This document shows positions 7,601 to 15,387 of a DNA stretch of 64,000 nucleotides, piece by piece. Numbering within the stretch: the stretch's first letter is position 1; each line of letters begins with the position of its first letter. The stretch is from NCBI RefSeq assembly GCF_027622945.1, contig NZ_JAPZVQ010000010.1, positions 109,112 through 173,111 on the forward strand, in the 5' to 3' direction. The notes under the pieces were generated by a model. That model made no database searches. It saw nothing but the letters and a program-made list of their open reading frames with translations, and was not told the DNA's origin. This stretch comes from Glycomyces lechevalierae. GTDB lineage: Bacteria > Actinomycetota > Actinomycetes > Mycobacteriales > Micromonosporaceae. Both the position numbers and the translations under genes were made by a program.

Positions 7601-8971
7601 GCTGTAATTGCTTCAGCACTCGCCAAGCAGGGCAAGAGTGAAAGAGCAGAGAAACTTGCAATGGAATCTGAGAGCACTGCGAGGATTGCGAACGATAGAG
7701 GTCGTAAGGATATTGATCTTGTTACTCTGTCTCAAGCTCTGGGCACGGTTGGTGACTTCGTTCGAGCTGAAACTACAGCCAAATTGATTCATGATGAATC
7801 TAAACGAGACAAGGCATTTACCTTGCTTTCGGAGGCAATCGCGATTTCCGGGGACATAGAGACGGCGCAGCAGACCGTCGACCATATTTCCAATCACGGG
7901 AAGCGGCTCAAGGCACTAACCAGAATTGTGAAATCGGTCGCTTCGATCCTTGACACCTCTGAACTTGATCGGTTGTTGGATACTATCCCTGATGCAACTG
8001 TTCGTAACAGTCTGCGCCGATGGATATCGAGGAACACCGGACTTCAGCAAGCTGATTCTGCTCCGAGTTCGAACGCACTTACGTTCAGTTCTGCTGAGTC
8101 TCGTGCAACTGAGGTTGACGAAGTCCTTGAGCTGAACTCCTCGAAAAATGATCTCTTCCGCATTGCCCGTGAGCAGACTGAACTTGCGATGGAATTTCTC
8201 GATGATGGTGACGTGGCGAGCGGGTTGAGCGCAATCGGGTCTATTGTGATCCCTACCCTTCGCATCGATGCACTGTTGCAAATTTCTAAGAAATTGGAGG
8301 AACATGATCAGAGGTCGCTTTCGGAAGACCTCGTCGAGCGAGCTATTCAAGCATGTGCCTCGATTTCAAATGAAGCCGTGAGGGATAGAACTCGCTCTAA
8401 GATCGCTAGGTTCCTGGCCGAGAATAGTGACCTACTTCGAGGAGAGGAACTTGCATATGAGGTTTCTAGCCTCCCAGCCAGGCAAAGAACGCTGGCGACT
8501 CTTTCCAGTATTGCGGGGCAGTTGTGCAGATGGGCAGAAGCTGAGAGGATTGCTCTTTCGATTCATGACTCCTCATTGAGGGAAAAGTCATTGGTGAGCC
8601 TTGTGGCGAGTCTTGCCGAAAAGGGATCCTTCGAAGAGGCAAGCCGAGTCGCCGCATCAATAGCTGACCCGCTTGCCCGTTCCTCGGCATTGCGCGAAAT
8701 TTCTCTAGCCTTGGCGGATCAGGGTCATTCGGTGCACTCGGAGGAAGTAGCAGCACGAATCCCTGACTCTAACATACGAGCGCGCTCATTTGCGTCGATC
8801 GCTCCTCGCGCTAGTCGTGAACACTCGAGCCTCCTTATTTCGAAGGCGTTGAGCGGCGGCCACTGGCGCCTTTCCATACCCACACTCGTCAAGGTGGCTC
8901 CGGAAACAGTCTCCGTATTGGCGAATGAGTTCCTCCTTATAATGGGCACCCGGAATAGTGGCGTCGGTTGA
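4613..8971 (+). CDS. STAND/NACHT-type NTPase with Cap4-like N-terminal nuclease-fold domain and long helical-repeat C-terminus (candidate anti-phage protein)
   Basis: This is a 1452-residue protein. Residues about 18-170 (GGGGTVFEQQYGAIVLSHML, then VDDLLIKG at 66-73 and SIGIRR at 84-89) resemble the PD-(D/E)xK-like Cap4/DUF4297 effector of bacterial STAND defence proteins. The usual Q-x-K pair reads G-x-R, so nuclease activity is uncertain. A P-loop lies at 341-348 (APAWAGKS, first Gly replaced by Ala) and Walker B at 430-439 (LVVDGLDED). Next come a sensor-like VASRH and a winged-helix stretch (GLTGRDLAELTNLPEWEIEE). Residues 700-1440 are about twenty TPR-like repeats of roughly 33 residues, the likely sensor. 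The GTG start has GAGG eight bases upstream. The GC is close to 50%, far below its neighbours, so it was acquired recently. Family knowledge suggests abortive-infection immunity; the trigger is unknown. Confidence 0.75.
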   Translation: MSSDSSTPRKARRASPYSTGGGGTVFEQQYGAIVLSHMLTAEPLEELGSNLVPVEVSFQAMGVTPVDDLLIKGILPDGTVRSVSIGIRRSPSFAPSSESTVDLIRAYLRALDRHHDEIESGRWGLALVVASPNNQVKQIRELANIARDSRDFMQFRNKILIEEAANQQARDRLIQVERMIEKAKVNEWSEEVSPIHLDLTWQLLAALRIIEVRAEGVDQSDRTSAVGRLQNIVKDGTVAEADHLFDKLYNLTGRYAPAAATKSATSVRRDLIGFPFSSDAVEHLAGSDANEPSSSPIVRSDYLSLVQRICPSMLHERHDELGKMEDFCASNSNEGYFWWRAPAWAGKSALLATFVLRPPQGVRVVSFFATARWAGQSNVRAYTEIVLEQVLEILGEPMPVLLTEATREAHLAGALDRAARHCRDLGERLVLVVDGLDEDTGVTSDPESHSIAAALPSDSNSPLRVIVASRHNPPIPSDVPDHHPLRRLKIRHDLQPSSFADVVRQDAERELRRLLRGSEIERDLLGLLVAAGGGLTGRDLAELTNLPEWEIEEQLKEVSSRTFANRSGRWRTTEMAYILCHEEIQQQATTMLGMSRLKAYKERIDIWASSYQTRRWPSETPEYLLRGYFSLLLANRDLNRLTSLAIDVERHERMLDIIGGDSVAISEVLSAQEVFLQDAPTDLETFCRLAVHRVSLMERNSHIPTHLPVVWAQLGKGNRGEALARSIIRPIQQVRALVSLSRELSDNGNNQDARAIVEAASQVATSIEDIPERVRCRAVVAQTMARIGDPTQARMILSQAEAAANSLTEGLEKSVAQSAIVRGLAANGELEHALSLAASVHDKGERAQAIGGVASEIANTGDWERAFEISKTIQYWSTRAPLLSSIGHVAKRSGSAARGNAIISSALNLAGRIRNPERRSWVLASIAHDLAQAGKRNQSHRVSQKALSALEVISGEHAKADSLIAIIRALAVSGFVSEATEIARSFNNLTRRSKALAVIASALAKQGKSERAEKLAMESESTARIANDRGRKDIDLVTLSQALGTVGDFVRAETTAKLIHDESKRDKAFTLLSEAIAISGDIETAQQTVDHISNHGKRLKALTRIVKSVASILDTSELDRLLDTIPDATVRNSLRRWISRNTGLQQADSAPSSNALTFSSAESRATEVDEVLELNSSKNDLFRIAREQTELAMEFLDDGDVASGLSAIGSIVIPTLRIDALLQISKKLEEHDQRSLSEDLVERAIQACASISNEAVRDRTRSKIARFLAENSDLLRGEELAYEVSSLPARQRTLATLSSIAGQLCRWAEAERIALSIHDSSLREKSLVSLVASLAEKGSFEEASRVAASIADPLARSSALREISLALADQGHSVHSEEVAARIPDSNIRARSFASIAPRASREHSSLLISKALSGGHWRLSIPTLVKVAPETVSVLANEFLLIMGTRNSGVG

Positions 8972-9049
8972 AATGCGGACAAGCCACGGGGTGAGACGCC
9001 CCGAATCGGCCTTCGGCACCGGAGACGCTCTCAGGTGTCAAGTTAGGAG

Positions 9050-9970
9050 ATGTCCGGGGTTGAGTTTGTCGCAGGCATCGCTCACTATGGGCGAATGCAG
9101 CAGAAAATTGCGTATGGGCCCGGCGAACTCTGGGGGTACCGCGCTCGGGCGCGGGACGAGTTGGCCTGCGTGAAGGTGCTGAAGGTCGGCACCAAACGGC
9201 CGCTTCGACTCAAGATCAGGTTCGTAGACGACGAATATGAAGGACGCGAGGACTGGGTACCCCCGGCGAGGCTGAAAGTACGTTGGCAGGATCGGGTTCG
9301 CTTCATCGCCGCGGAGCAGCGTTGGCAGACAGTCGAAGACGCGTCCGCCGAAGCCGTCGACACACTCGAAGCCAACACCTGCATGCTGGTCTTTGACCAC
9401 CTCAAGGCTCTCCAGTACATCGATTGGCGGTCAGCCGACCGCAGCGCGATCCTGATGGTGGACGACCTCGGCACTCTCGAGGCCACGACAGGCCTCAAGC
9501 GCGAGGACCTCCTGTCATATCCGGTGGCGTACAGCGAGGACGACCAGATCGCCGCCCCGTGGCCGGCACTGAGGGTCGTCGCCCAGGCTCTGGCGCGCGC
9601 GAACGCCGAAAAGCTCCTTGATCTCGCCGACAAAGAAGAACGGGACCGGGCACGCCGAGCCATCTACGGCCAGCACTACCCCTCGCGCTCAGGAGTTCGG
9701 CACATCGAGCCTGAAATTTGCATCGAGGTCGACCGCGAGTACGCCCCGCAATGGGAGATGTTGCGAACCTGGTGCGGCGCAGAGATTCAAGCACGACGCG
9801 ATGAGCTGTCCGAGCTCCGGGGTGAAGTAGCCCGCCTGTCGATGTTGGTGGAAGCGGCCATCACCGAACTCGACAAGGCGGGCAGCCGAAAGGCGGCCCG
9901 GCGTCTTGAGCGGGAGCTCAACGTCCCGCTGGATCTCATTCGAGCATCACAGAGAAGACTTGATTCCTGA
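9050..9970 (+). CDS. Conserved actinobacterial hypothetical protein (YGPGELWGYRARARD type)
   Basis: This 306-residue protein opens with YGPGELWGYRARARDELACV and a REDWVPPARLKVRW motif, a pattern I associate with actinobacterial hypotheticals sometimes mislabelled PE-PGRS family. The N-terminal 80 residues look like a small beta-barrel reader domain. The C-terminal part (about 225-300) is a charged coiled coil (ELSELRGEVARLSMLVEAAI). There is no catalytic signature. Start choice is uncertain: ATG 9050 has GGAG immediately adjacent (too close), while ATG 9095 gives a product starting MQQKIAYGPGE, nearer the conserved region. It follows the STAND gene by 78 bp on the same strand but has host-like GC, so a functional link is not assured. 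Confidence 0.65.
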   Translation: MSGVEFVAGIAHYGRMQQKIAYGPGELWGYRARARDELACVKVLKVGTKRPLRLKIRFVDDEYEGREDWVPPARLKVRWQDRVRFIAAEQRWQTVEDASAEAVDTLEANTCMLVFDHLKALQYIDWRSADRSAILMVDDLGTLEATTGLKREDLLSYPVAYSEDDQIAAPWPALRVVAQALARANAEKLLDLADKEERDRARRAIYGQHYPSRSGVRHIEPEICIEVDREYAPQWEMLRTWCGAEIQARRDELSELRGEVARLSMLVEAAITELDKAGSRKAARRLERELNVPLDLIRASQRRLDS

Positions 9971-10091
9971 ACGAACTCATACCGGCTCCGCAACGAAGGT
10001 ATGGCGATGTCTGTACCAGCCACGGAACGCAGCGCAAAATGCCCATGATATGGTGGTTTACCTGCGGGAACGCGGTTAGTGAAACTGTCGC

Positions 10092-11183
10092 CTACGGGCA
10101 GCCTTCCGGCTGCTCAAGCTCCAGCTTCCTGCGCAGCGAAGCGTTCGGCAAGCGCATCGCCCTGCCCAGTTCCACGGCTTCACCGGTCGTGTAGTTGAAG
10201 ACCGAGGGGATGACCCCGGCTTCGCAAGCGAGCAGGCGGGCACGGGCAACGCTGATCGGCTGGCCTTCCAGGAGGGGGAGGCGGCCGGTGTCCTTGCCCT
10301 GCAACGTCTCGATGTCCACCACCAGATCCAGGGTGGCAGTGTGCCCATGCCGGGTGGCCGCCTGCGGGGAGGACCCGTACCCGGCCAGGAGCTGGTGCAG
10401 GGCTTCGGCATTGCGGTTCGCCTGCGCGGGCAGGAGCCCTTCGCCTTCGTCTTCGCTGGTGCTCTCGGTGTCTTCTTGGCGGGGCGGCGGGCAGGCGGTC
10501 TTCAGGTACTTGTCCAGCAGCCGACCGGTCGCATCCGAGAGCGTGCCTTCCAAGTGCCACATGCCATTGCCGGTCTCGGTGAGTTCGAGCCGCTGGAGGG
10601 ACTGCTCACCCAACTCGTCGAACAGTTCGGTCTCTTCGGCGATCGATGCCCACAGCTCATCCAGGTGCCGCCGCAGGTCTTTGAAGGAAGCATGGGCGCA
10701 GTACTCAGCCACCATGGCCTCGGGAGTCGCGCACTCCACCGAGGCATCAAAGGGCGAAGCAACCGGGGCCCTGAAGGGGGTGCGGGCGAACAGGCGCATG
10801 GCGGGGGTCTGGTCGAGTTGGCGGACGGCATAGGCGACCTGGTCGATCCTGGCCGTTCCCGTCGTTGCCGCTTTGGCCAGGATCCGGAACTTCCCGGAGA
10901 GCCGGGCGATGGCCGCGATGGATCCTGCCGTGTTGAACGTGAAGTCGAACTGGGAGAGCAGGAGGTCCCTGAGGGCGGAGAACCCGAACTCGGAGCGGTG
11001 CAGACCCTGCTCCTTCATGGCGATCACGGAGGAGAGGACCTGGGTGTGGAAGGCATTGATACCGGCAGCGGCTTCATCGAGGGCCGATCGGATCGCGGCG
11101 GCCTGAGAGCGGCGGTCGGAGGAACCGGCGAGGATCGAGACGGGGGAGGGAGTCGGAGTGGTGTGGGTGTTGCAGTGGGCCAT
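10092..11183 (-). pseudogene. DUF222 / 13E12-repeat protein truncated before its HNH nuclease domain
   Basis: The ATG at 11183 has an ideal GAGGAGG site seven bases upstream. The 363-residue frame shows the helical DUF222 domain (SALRDLLLSQFDFTFNTAGS, then TARIDQVAYAVRQLDQ) and the later VARARLLACEAGVIPSVFNY segment that, in 13E12 proteins, leads through RRKLELEQPEGC into the Cys/His HNH nuclease. Here the frame ends right after EGCP, and no HNH remnant follows in any frame before 9970. About 60-100 C-terminal residues are missing, so nuclease activity is presumably lost. In M. tuberculosis, REP13E12 copies are the integration sites of prophage phiRv1, so truncation at the edge of an accessory block may mark an old integration point (inference). 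Confidence 0.75.
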
Positions 11184-11522
11184 GGGTCTCGCCTCCTCAC
11201 CTGTTCTCGAATGATCTGCCTGTTTTCGCTTCCTTGTTCGTACTTCAATGATGACATCCCACCGCGCTGGTGTCATCACCCGATAGAGTGAACATTCCAT
11301 AGAGGACTATCAATGTCCGCCCCGGCCCGCCCCGCCGCCACCCGCAAACATCCTGGGATGCAAGGAAAACCGAGAGGGGATCACCCCGCATCCCCCGCGC
11401 TGCCTGTCAGCCGCTGGGCACACCCACCCGCCCTCAGACCTCTTTGTCGCTGCCCGCTCTAACCTCAATAGACACGGCGCAGCAAGCATGAAAGGCGCGG
11501 CAAACCGACCGCCCCGCAATCC
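11184..11522. other. 339-bp intergenic region between DUF222 relic and kptA
   Basis: No gene is convincing here. Both flanking genes are on the minus strand. The region holds an inverted repeat GATGACA/TGTCATC (11250-11256 and 11271-11277), a GGGGAT/ATCCCC hairpin (11376-11381 and 11390-11395) and two ATAGAG direct copies near 11284 and 11299. It probably contains the promoter of the DUF222 gene and the end of the kptA transcript. Confidence 0.5.
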
Positions 11523-12065
11523 TCAGTCCCGGAGCGCGATCGCCCACGACGGCACGTGCTCGGTGAGCCAGACGCCGTTCTCGGACTTGTAGAACGTGAA
11601 GCCCGCGCCGACCATCCGCTGGGCGTCGACGACGAGAACGACGGGCTTGCCGCGGCGCGAGCCGACCCTGATCGCGGTCTCGTGGTCGGGGGAGAGGTGC
11701 ACGTGGTGCCGGTCCATCGGCTTGAGGCCCTCGTCGAGGATCGAGGCGACGAAACCGCCGGTGGTCCCGTGGTAGAGCACGGGCGGCGGGACGACCGGGA
11801 CGAGACCCAGGTCGACGTCCACGGTGTGGCCCTGGTTGGCGCGGATCCTTCCGTCGCGCAGGGCGAACCGCTGCTTGTCGTTGCGGAGCACGACCTCTTC
11901 GAGCTCGTCGCGGGTGACCTTGAAGTTCCGGTCGTCGAGCGCCTTGAGCAGGACGTCGACGTCGACCCACCCCTGTTCGTCCAGTTCGATACCGATCCGG
12001 CCGGGGTCGTGGCGCAGGTGCCGCGAGAGGTACTTGGAGACCTTCACCAACCGTCGTTCGTCCAC
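11523..12065 (-). CDS. kptA: RNA 2'-phosphotransferase (Tpt1/KptA family)
   Basis: This 180-residue protein matches KptA along its full length. The N-terminal winged-helix lobe contains SKYLSRHLRHDPGRIGIEL with the conserved R-H-R catalytic residues. The C-terminal ADP-ribosyltransferase-like lobe contains LYHGTT (catalytic His) and HVHLSPD. The enzyme moves an RNA 2'-phosphate to NAD, giving ADP-ribose cyclic phosphate. In eukaryotes it finishes tRNA splicing; its bacterial substrate is unknown, though repair of 2'-phosphate ends or RNA 5'-ADP-ribosylation has been reported. The GTG start has GGAG six bases upstream. It stands alone between the 13E12 relic and a DUF1304 gene. Confidence 0.92.
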   Translation of the reverse strand: MDERRLVKVSKYLSRHLRHDPGRIGIELDEQGWVDVDVLLKALDDRNFKVTRDELEEVVLRNDKQRFALRDGRIRANQGHTVDVDLGLVPVVPPPVLYHGTTGGFVASILDEGLKPMDRHHVHLSPDHETAIRVGSRRGKPVVLVVDAQRMVGAGFTFYKSENGVWLTEHVPSWAIALRD

Positions 12066-12111
12066 TTCGCACTCCGATCGACTTGAGGGACCGCCAGACT
12101 ACCGCGGCACC

Positions 12112-12492
12112 CTACAGCTGCGTCAACGCGAAAATCAGGGCCAGCGCCGGGAACAGGCCCTGCTTGAGCGCCGCGGAGGCCATCGAGCGGTCCTTGAGGA
12201 CGAGCACGAGGGCTGCGCCGAGCATCGAGGCGCACGCGAACACGATGAGCGTCATGCCGACGGTGTTCTCCGACTGCACCACCGCGACCCCGACGAGCGC
12301 GCCGATCGCGAGGAACAGGTTGTACCAGCCCTGGTTGAACGCCCAGGAGCGGACGGTCTCGACGTTCGCAGTGTCGACGCGGAACACCCCGTGGTGCACC
12401 TTCGGGTCGGAGAAGCGCAGGCATTCCATGACCCAGATGTAGACGTGGAGGAGGCCCGCGAGGGCGGCGAGAATCTGGACTGCGATCAACAT
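12112..12492 (-). CDS. DUF1304 family integral membrane protein
   Basis: This small membrane protein (126 aa) has four predicted transmembrane helices. It begins with AVQILAALAGLLHVYIWVMECLRF, where the H-V-Y-I-x-x-M-E segment is the DUF1304 signature, followed by FNQGWYNLFLAIGA and a long hydrophobic third helix. The function is unknown. The ATG at 12492 has GGGGAG ten bases upstream. An ATG at 12501 is only one base from that site and therefore less likely. It is followed by kptA and preceded by the FHA gene, all on the minus strand. Confidence 0.85.
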   Translation of the reverse strand: MLIAVQILAALAGLLHVYIWVMECLRFSDPKVHHGVFRVDTANVETVRSWAFNQGWYNLFLAIGALVGVAVVQSENTVGMTLIVFACASMLGAALVLVLKDRSMASAALKQGLFPALALIFALTQL

Positions 12493-12542
12493 GGACAGCA
12501 TTCTCCCCGACGCGCCGCGGCGATGTCGCCGGTCGGGTCCGT

Positions 12543-13337
12543 TCAGTCCGCTTCGAGCACGAGGAGGTCCGGCGGCACGAGGGTGCGCGTGCGCAGAAGC
12601 TCGCCCACGAGGTTGTGGTTGAGCATGTTGCCCACCGGCTCGCCGACCTCCTCGCGGGTCAGGCCGGGCACGCCCGCGGCCGAGAGTCGCTTGCGCACCT
12701 TGGTCACGAGGTGCTCGGCCTTCTTCGGCCCCCAGCCCTCGCGCGGGTGCAGCTCGGCGAGTTCGGCGGCGACCTGCTTCCAGGACACGGGCTGCGGGTA
12801 GGCGTCGTGCAGGAGGTACCGCTGGGCGAGGCAGACGAGGGCCAGCCGCTCGTCCGCGTCGAGCTTCCACGGCCGGTCCTTCAGCGTGGCCGCCTCGGGC
12901 GCGGGCGTCGGCAGGCGCCCGTCGACGCCGGCCACGTACAGCTCCACGAGGTGCCGCCGCCGGGATGTGCCGCTGATGAACACGGGCGTGTACCCGGTCT
13001 CGAGCGGGAAGGACTCGTCCTCGGGGAAGAGCATGCGCGCGCCGGGGAGCTGGAGCGGCAGGTGCCCGGTGTTGGCGAGCCACCAGTGGTCGCCGCGGCG
13101 GGCGAGGCGGCCGTGGCTGCGGCTGACGCGGCGGTCGTCCTCGCCCACGCACACGTGCACCTCGGGCCGGTTGCGTCCGAACAGGACGACGCGTTCCTCC
13201 TTGGGACGGAACCGAACCCCGCCGGAGACGGAGAGGGCGTAGATGGTGCCCGGCTCGGACTCGGGCACGCCGAACGCGAGGCTGGCGTGGTTCGACGGGA
13301 GCGGTTCGAGCCCTTCGACCTGGGGGATGTCGGTCAT
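12543..13337 (-). CDS. FHA-domain protein, likely reader for the neighbouring Ser/Thr kinase
   Basis: This 264-residue protein carries an FHA domain at about residues 45-110, with the phosphothreonine-binding core VLFGRNRP and RVSRSHGRL (GR...SxxH). The C-terminal half is a helical domain (RLALVCLAQRYLLHDAYPQP, then KQVAAELAELHP and KVRKRLSAAGVPG) resembling the winged-helix-like region of actinobacterial FHA proteins. The start ATG has a near-perfect AAAGGAGG site. It lies 97 bp downstream of, and codirectional with, a membrane Ser/Thr kinase. FHA proteins bind phosphothreonine, so it is probably a substrate or adaptor of that kinase; the link is inferred from position. Confidence 0.85.
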   Translation of the reverse strand: MTDIPQVEGLEPLPSNHASLAFGVPESEPGTIYALSVSGGVRFRPKEERVVLFGRNRPEVHVCVGEDDRRVSRSHGRLARRGDHWWLANTGHLPLQLPGARMLFPEDESFPLETGYTPVFISGTSRRRHLVELYVAGVDGRLPTPAPEAATLKDRPWKLDADERLALVCLAQRYLLHDAYPQPVSWKQVAAELAELHPREGWGPKKAEHLVTKVRKRLSAAGVPGLTREEVGEPVGNMLNHNLVGELLRTRTLVPPDLLVLEAD

Positions 13338-13434
13338 GTCGACCTCCTTTCCGGCTCCAGCCTGGCACGGCCGTTCGGGACGGGTCCCGAGCCGCGTCGC
13401 CCGCAATGGACGCGAGCGCGGACCGCAAGCGGCG

Positions 13435-15240
13435 CTACGTGTCCGGCAGGGCCTCCGCGGCGGACCGGGCCAAGGCGACGCCGAGGTCGCACAGGTTCTC
13501 CGGCCGGTCGTCCTCGTTGCCGATCACCAAGATCCGCACGTATTCGGCGGTGATCTCACGGTCCGGTCCGGCGCTGGTGAACTGGCGGTGGATGACGCTG
13601 ATGAGGCAGGTGCCGGAGTCCCAGTGCTCGCCTTCGTCGTAGGCGACGCGGCCGTCGAGGGTGAGGCGTTCGCCGTCGTCGGCTTCGGGCGGGTCGTCTC
13701 GGTCGAACAGGAGGCGCACCTTGGTGGTGCTGGTGGTGCTGACCCACTGGCAGGTCCAGTCGCCGAAGCCCTCGATCGGGTCGTCTGCGGCGACGCCGGG
13801 GAACTGCTCGAGGGCTTCGTCGTCGAGGAGGCCGCACGCGTCGAGGTGGAACAGCGACGCGGGGTCCTCCTCGTGCTCGCGTCGCGCCACGGGGCCTTCC
13901 TCGGTGAGCCGGGCGACGGCCGCGGCGGCGGCGGTGTCGATGACGGCGCAGACGTCGCTGTCCTCGCCGGGGTCCTGCTTCGCCAGCATCTCGGCGAAGT
14001 GCTCGCCGTCGGGGAAGACGAGCGTGCGCACGCACTCGTCGTGGGCGCCTTCGTCGCTGATGATGCCGAACTCCCCGTCCATCGTGACCGGGCCGTCCTG
14101 GTTGGGGTCGCCGTTCGTCTCGTAGAGGTAGAGGTTGAGGTCGACGCCGCCGGTCTCGTTCTCGATGCGGAGGTCGCAGGCCTCGAAGGCGCCGTCGTCG
14201 GTGTCGATCTCGGTGGATCCGTAGGCGTTCAGGGCTGCCTCGTCGTACAGCGCGCAGGGGTCGGCGGTGGTCGGGTCGCCGATGAAGTCCCAGGGGTCGA
14301 GTTCGGCGGCTTCGCCTTGCGGCGCTTTGTTATCGCCTTCGGGCAGGACGTTCCAGACGGCGGCGGCGAGGAGGACGAGGGCCGCGGCGGTGGCCCCGGA
14401 CCAGAGCCAGGACCGGCGCAGTCGCACGGCGCGCCCGGCCCCGGGCGCCGTCTCGCCGCCGATCCGCCCGAGTTCGACGCGGGCCTCGTGGATCTTGATG
14501 CGCCGCTTCGGATCGGTCTGCAGGAGCCGGTCGAGCAGCGGCGCGAGCGCCCCGGCGCGCTTGGACTCGACCCGCTCGCCCTGCGCGGTCCGCCACAGCA
14601 GCGAGTGCGCGTTGCCCTCGCCGAAGGGGGAGGTGCCCTCCACGAGGTGGAAGACGGTGGCGCCCAACGAGAACACGTCGGCAGCGGGGGTGAACTTGCC
14701 GCCCCGCACCACTTCGGGGGCGACGTACCCGGGAGTGCCGGTGACCGCGCCGGTCCCGGTGAGGGTCGGCTCGGCGTGGACCTGCCTCGCGATTCCGAAG
14801 TCGGCGAGTTTCGCGTGTCCCTGTTCGGTGACCATGACGTTCGCGGGTTTGATGTCGCGGTGGAGGATCCCCTTGGCGTGCACCGCCTCCAGGCCTCCGG
14901 CGAGCTGCGCGCCGTACCGCGCGGCCGTCTCGACGGTCACCGTCCCGGTGTCCGCGAGGGTCCGGCCCTGCACGTACTCCATGACGATCCACCAGTCGCC
15001 GTCCTCCTCGACGGCGTCGTAGACCGTGACCACGTTGGGGTGGTTCACGCTCGCGAGCACCTCGGCCTCGCGGCGGACCTTGGACGCGGCGGCCGCGTCC
15101 CCGCCGCTGAGGGCCCGCTTGAGCGCTACCGACCGCTCGCGCAGCCGCAGGTCGGCGGCGCGCCACACCTGCCCCTGGCTGCCCGAGCCCAGGCGCTCCT
15201 CCAACCGGTACCGATCGCCCACGACCTGCCCAGCGCGCAA
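13435..15240 (-). CDS. Transmembrane serine/threonine protein kinase (PknB-like) with Cys-paired extracellular domain
   Basis: The 601-residue kinase has a Gly loop GSGSQGQVW (18-26), the VALKR lysine, the catalytic LHRDIKPANV, the LADFGIAR magnesium loop and an activation segment with several Thr (TLTGTGAVTGTPGYVAPE). One transmembrane helix (about 282-302) follows. The external region of about 290 residues looks like two DUF3558-type repeats: DPCALYDEAAL paired with CDLRI, and DACGLLDDEAL paired with WTCQW. That suggests an extracytoplasmic sensor rather than PASTA repeats. Translation starts at TTG with GGAG six bases upstream. The FHA gene follows. A 16-bp-period direct repeat lies just ahead of the ribosome binding site. 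Confidence 0.9.
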   Translation of the reverse strand: MRAGQVVGDRYRLEERLGSGSQGQVWRAADLRLRERSVALKRALSGGDAAAASKVRREAEVLASVNHPNVVTVYDAVEEDGDWWIVMEYVQGRTLADTGTVTVETAARYGAQLAGGLEAVHAKGILHRDIKPANVMVTEQGHAKLADFGIARQVHAEPTLTGTGAVTGTPGYVAPEVVRGGKFTPAADVFSLGATVFHLVEGTSPFGEGNAHSLLWRTAQGERVESKRAGALAPLLDRLLQTDPKRRIKIHEARVELGRIGGETAPGAGRAVRLRRSWLWSGATAAALVLLAAAVWNVLPEGDNKAPQGEAAELDPWDFIGDPTTADPCALYDEAALNAYGSTEIDTDDGAFEACDLRIENETGGVDLNLYLYETNGDPNQDGPVTMDGEFGIISDEGAHDECVRTLVFPDGEHFAEMLAKQDPGEDSDVCAVIDTAAAAAVARLTEEGPVARREHEEDPASLFHLDACGLLDDEALEQFPGVAADDPIEGFGDWTCQWVSTTSTTKVRLLFDRDDPPEADDGERLTLDGRVAYDEGEHWDSGTCLISVIHRQFTSAGPDREITAEYVRILVIGNEDDRPENLCDLGVALARSAAEALPDT

Positions 15241-15250
15241 TCGTCTCTCC

Positions 15251-15280
15251 GCTCACTGAAAACCAAGCTCACCGAAAACC
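15251..15280 (-). repeat. Near-perfect 14-bp direct repeat in the kinase leader
   Basis: On the minus strand GGTTTTCGGTGAGC (15280-15267) is followed after two bases by GGTTTTCAGTGAGC (15264-15251). Thirteen of 14 bases are identical, with a 16-bp period. The second copy ends just upstream of the GGAG of the kinase gene. It may be a regulator binding pair or a leader RNA element; no known motif fits. Confidence 0.55.
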
Positions 15281-15387
15281 CGAAACGCCCCCATGTGTCG
15301 CGCTCCACATTAACGCACCGAAGCGACGCAAACCCGACGCGGGAATGCGGCCTCGGACAACGGCTCCCCGCAGCTCGTGTTCCCGGG

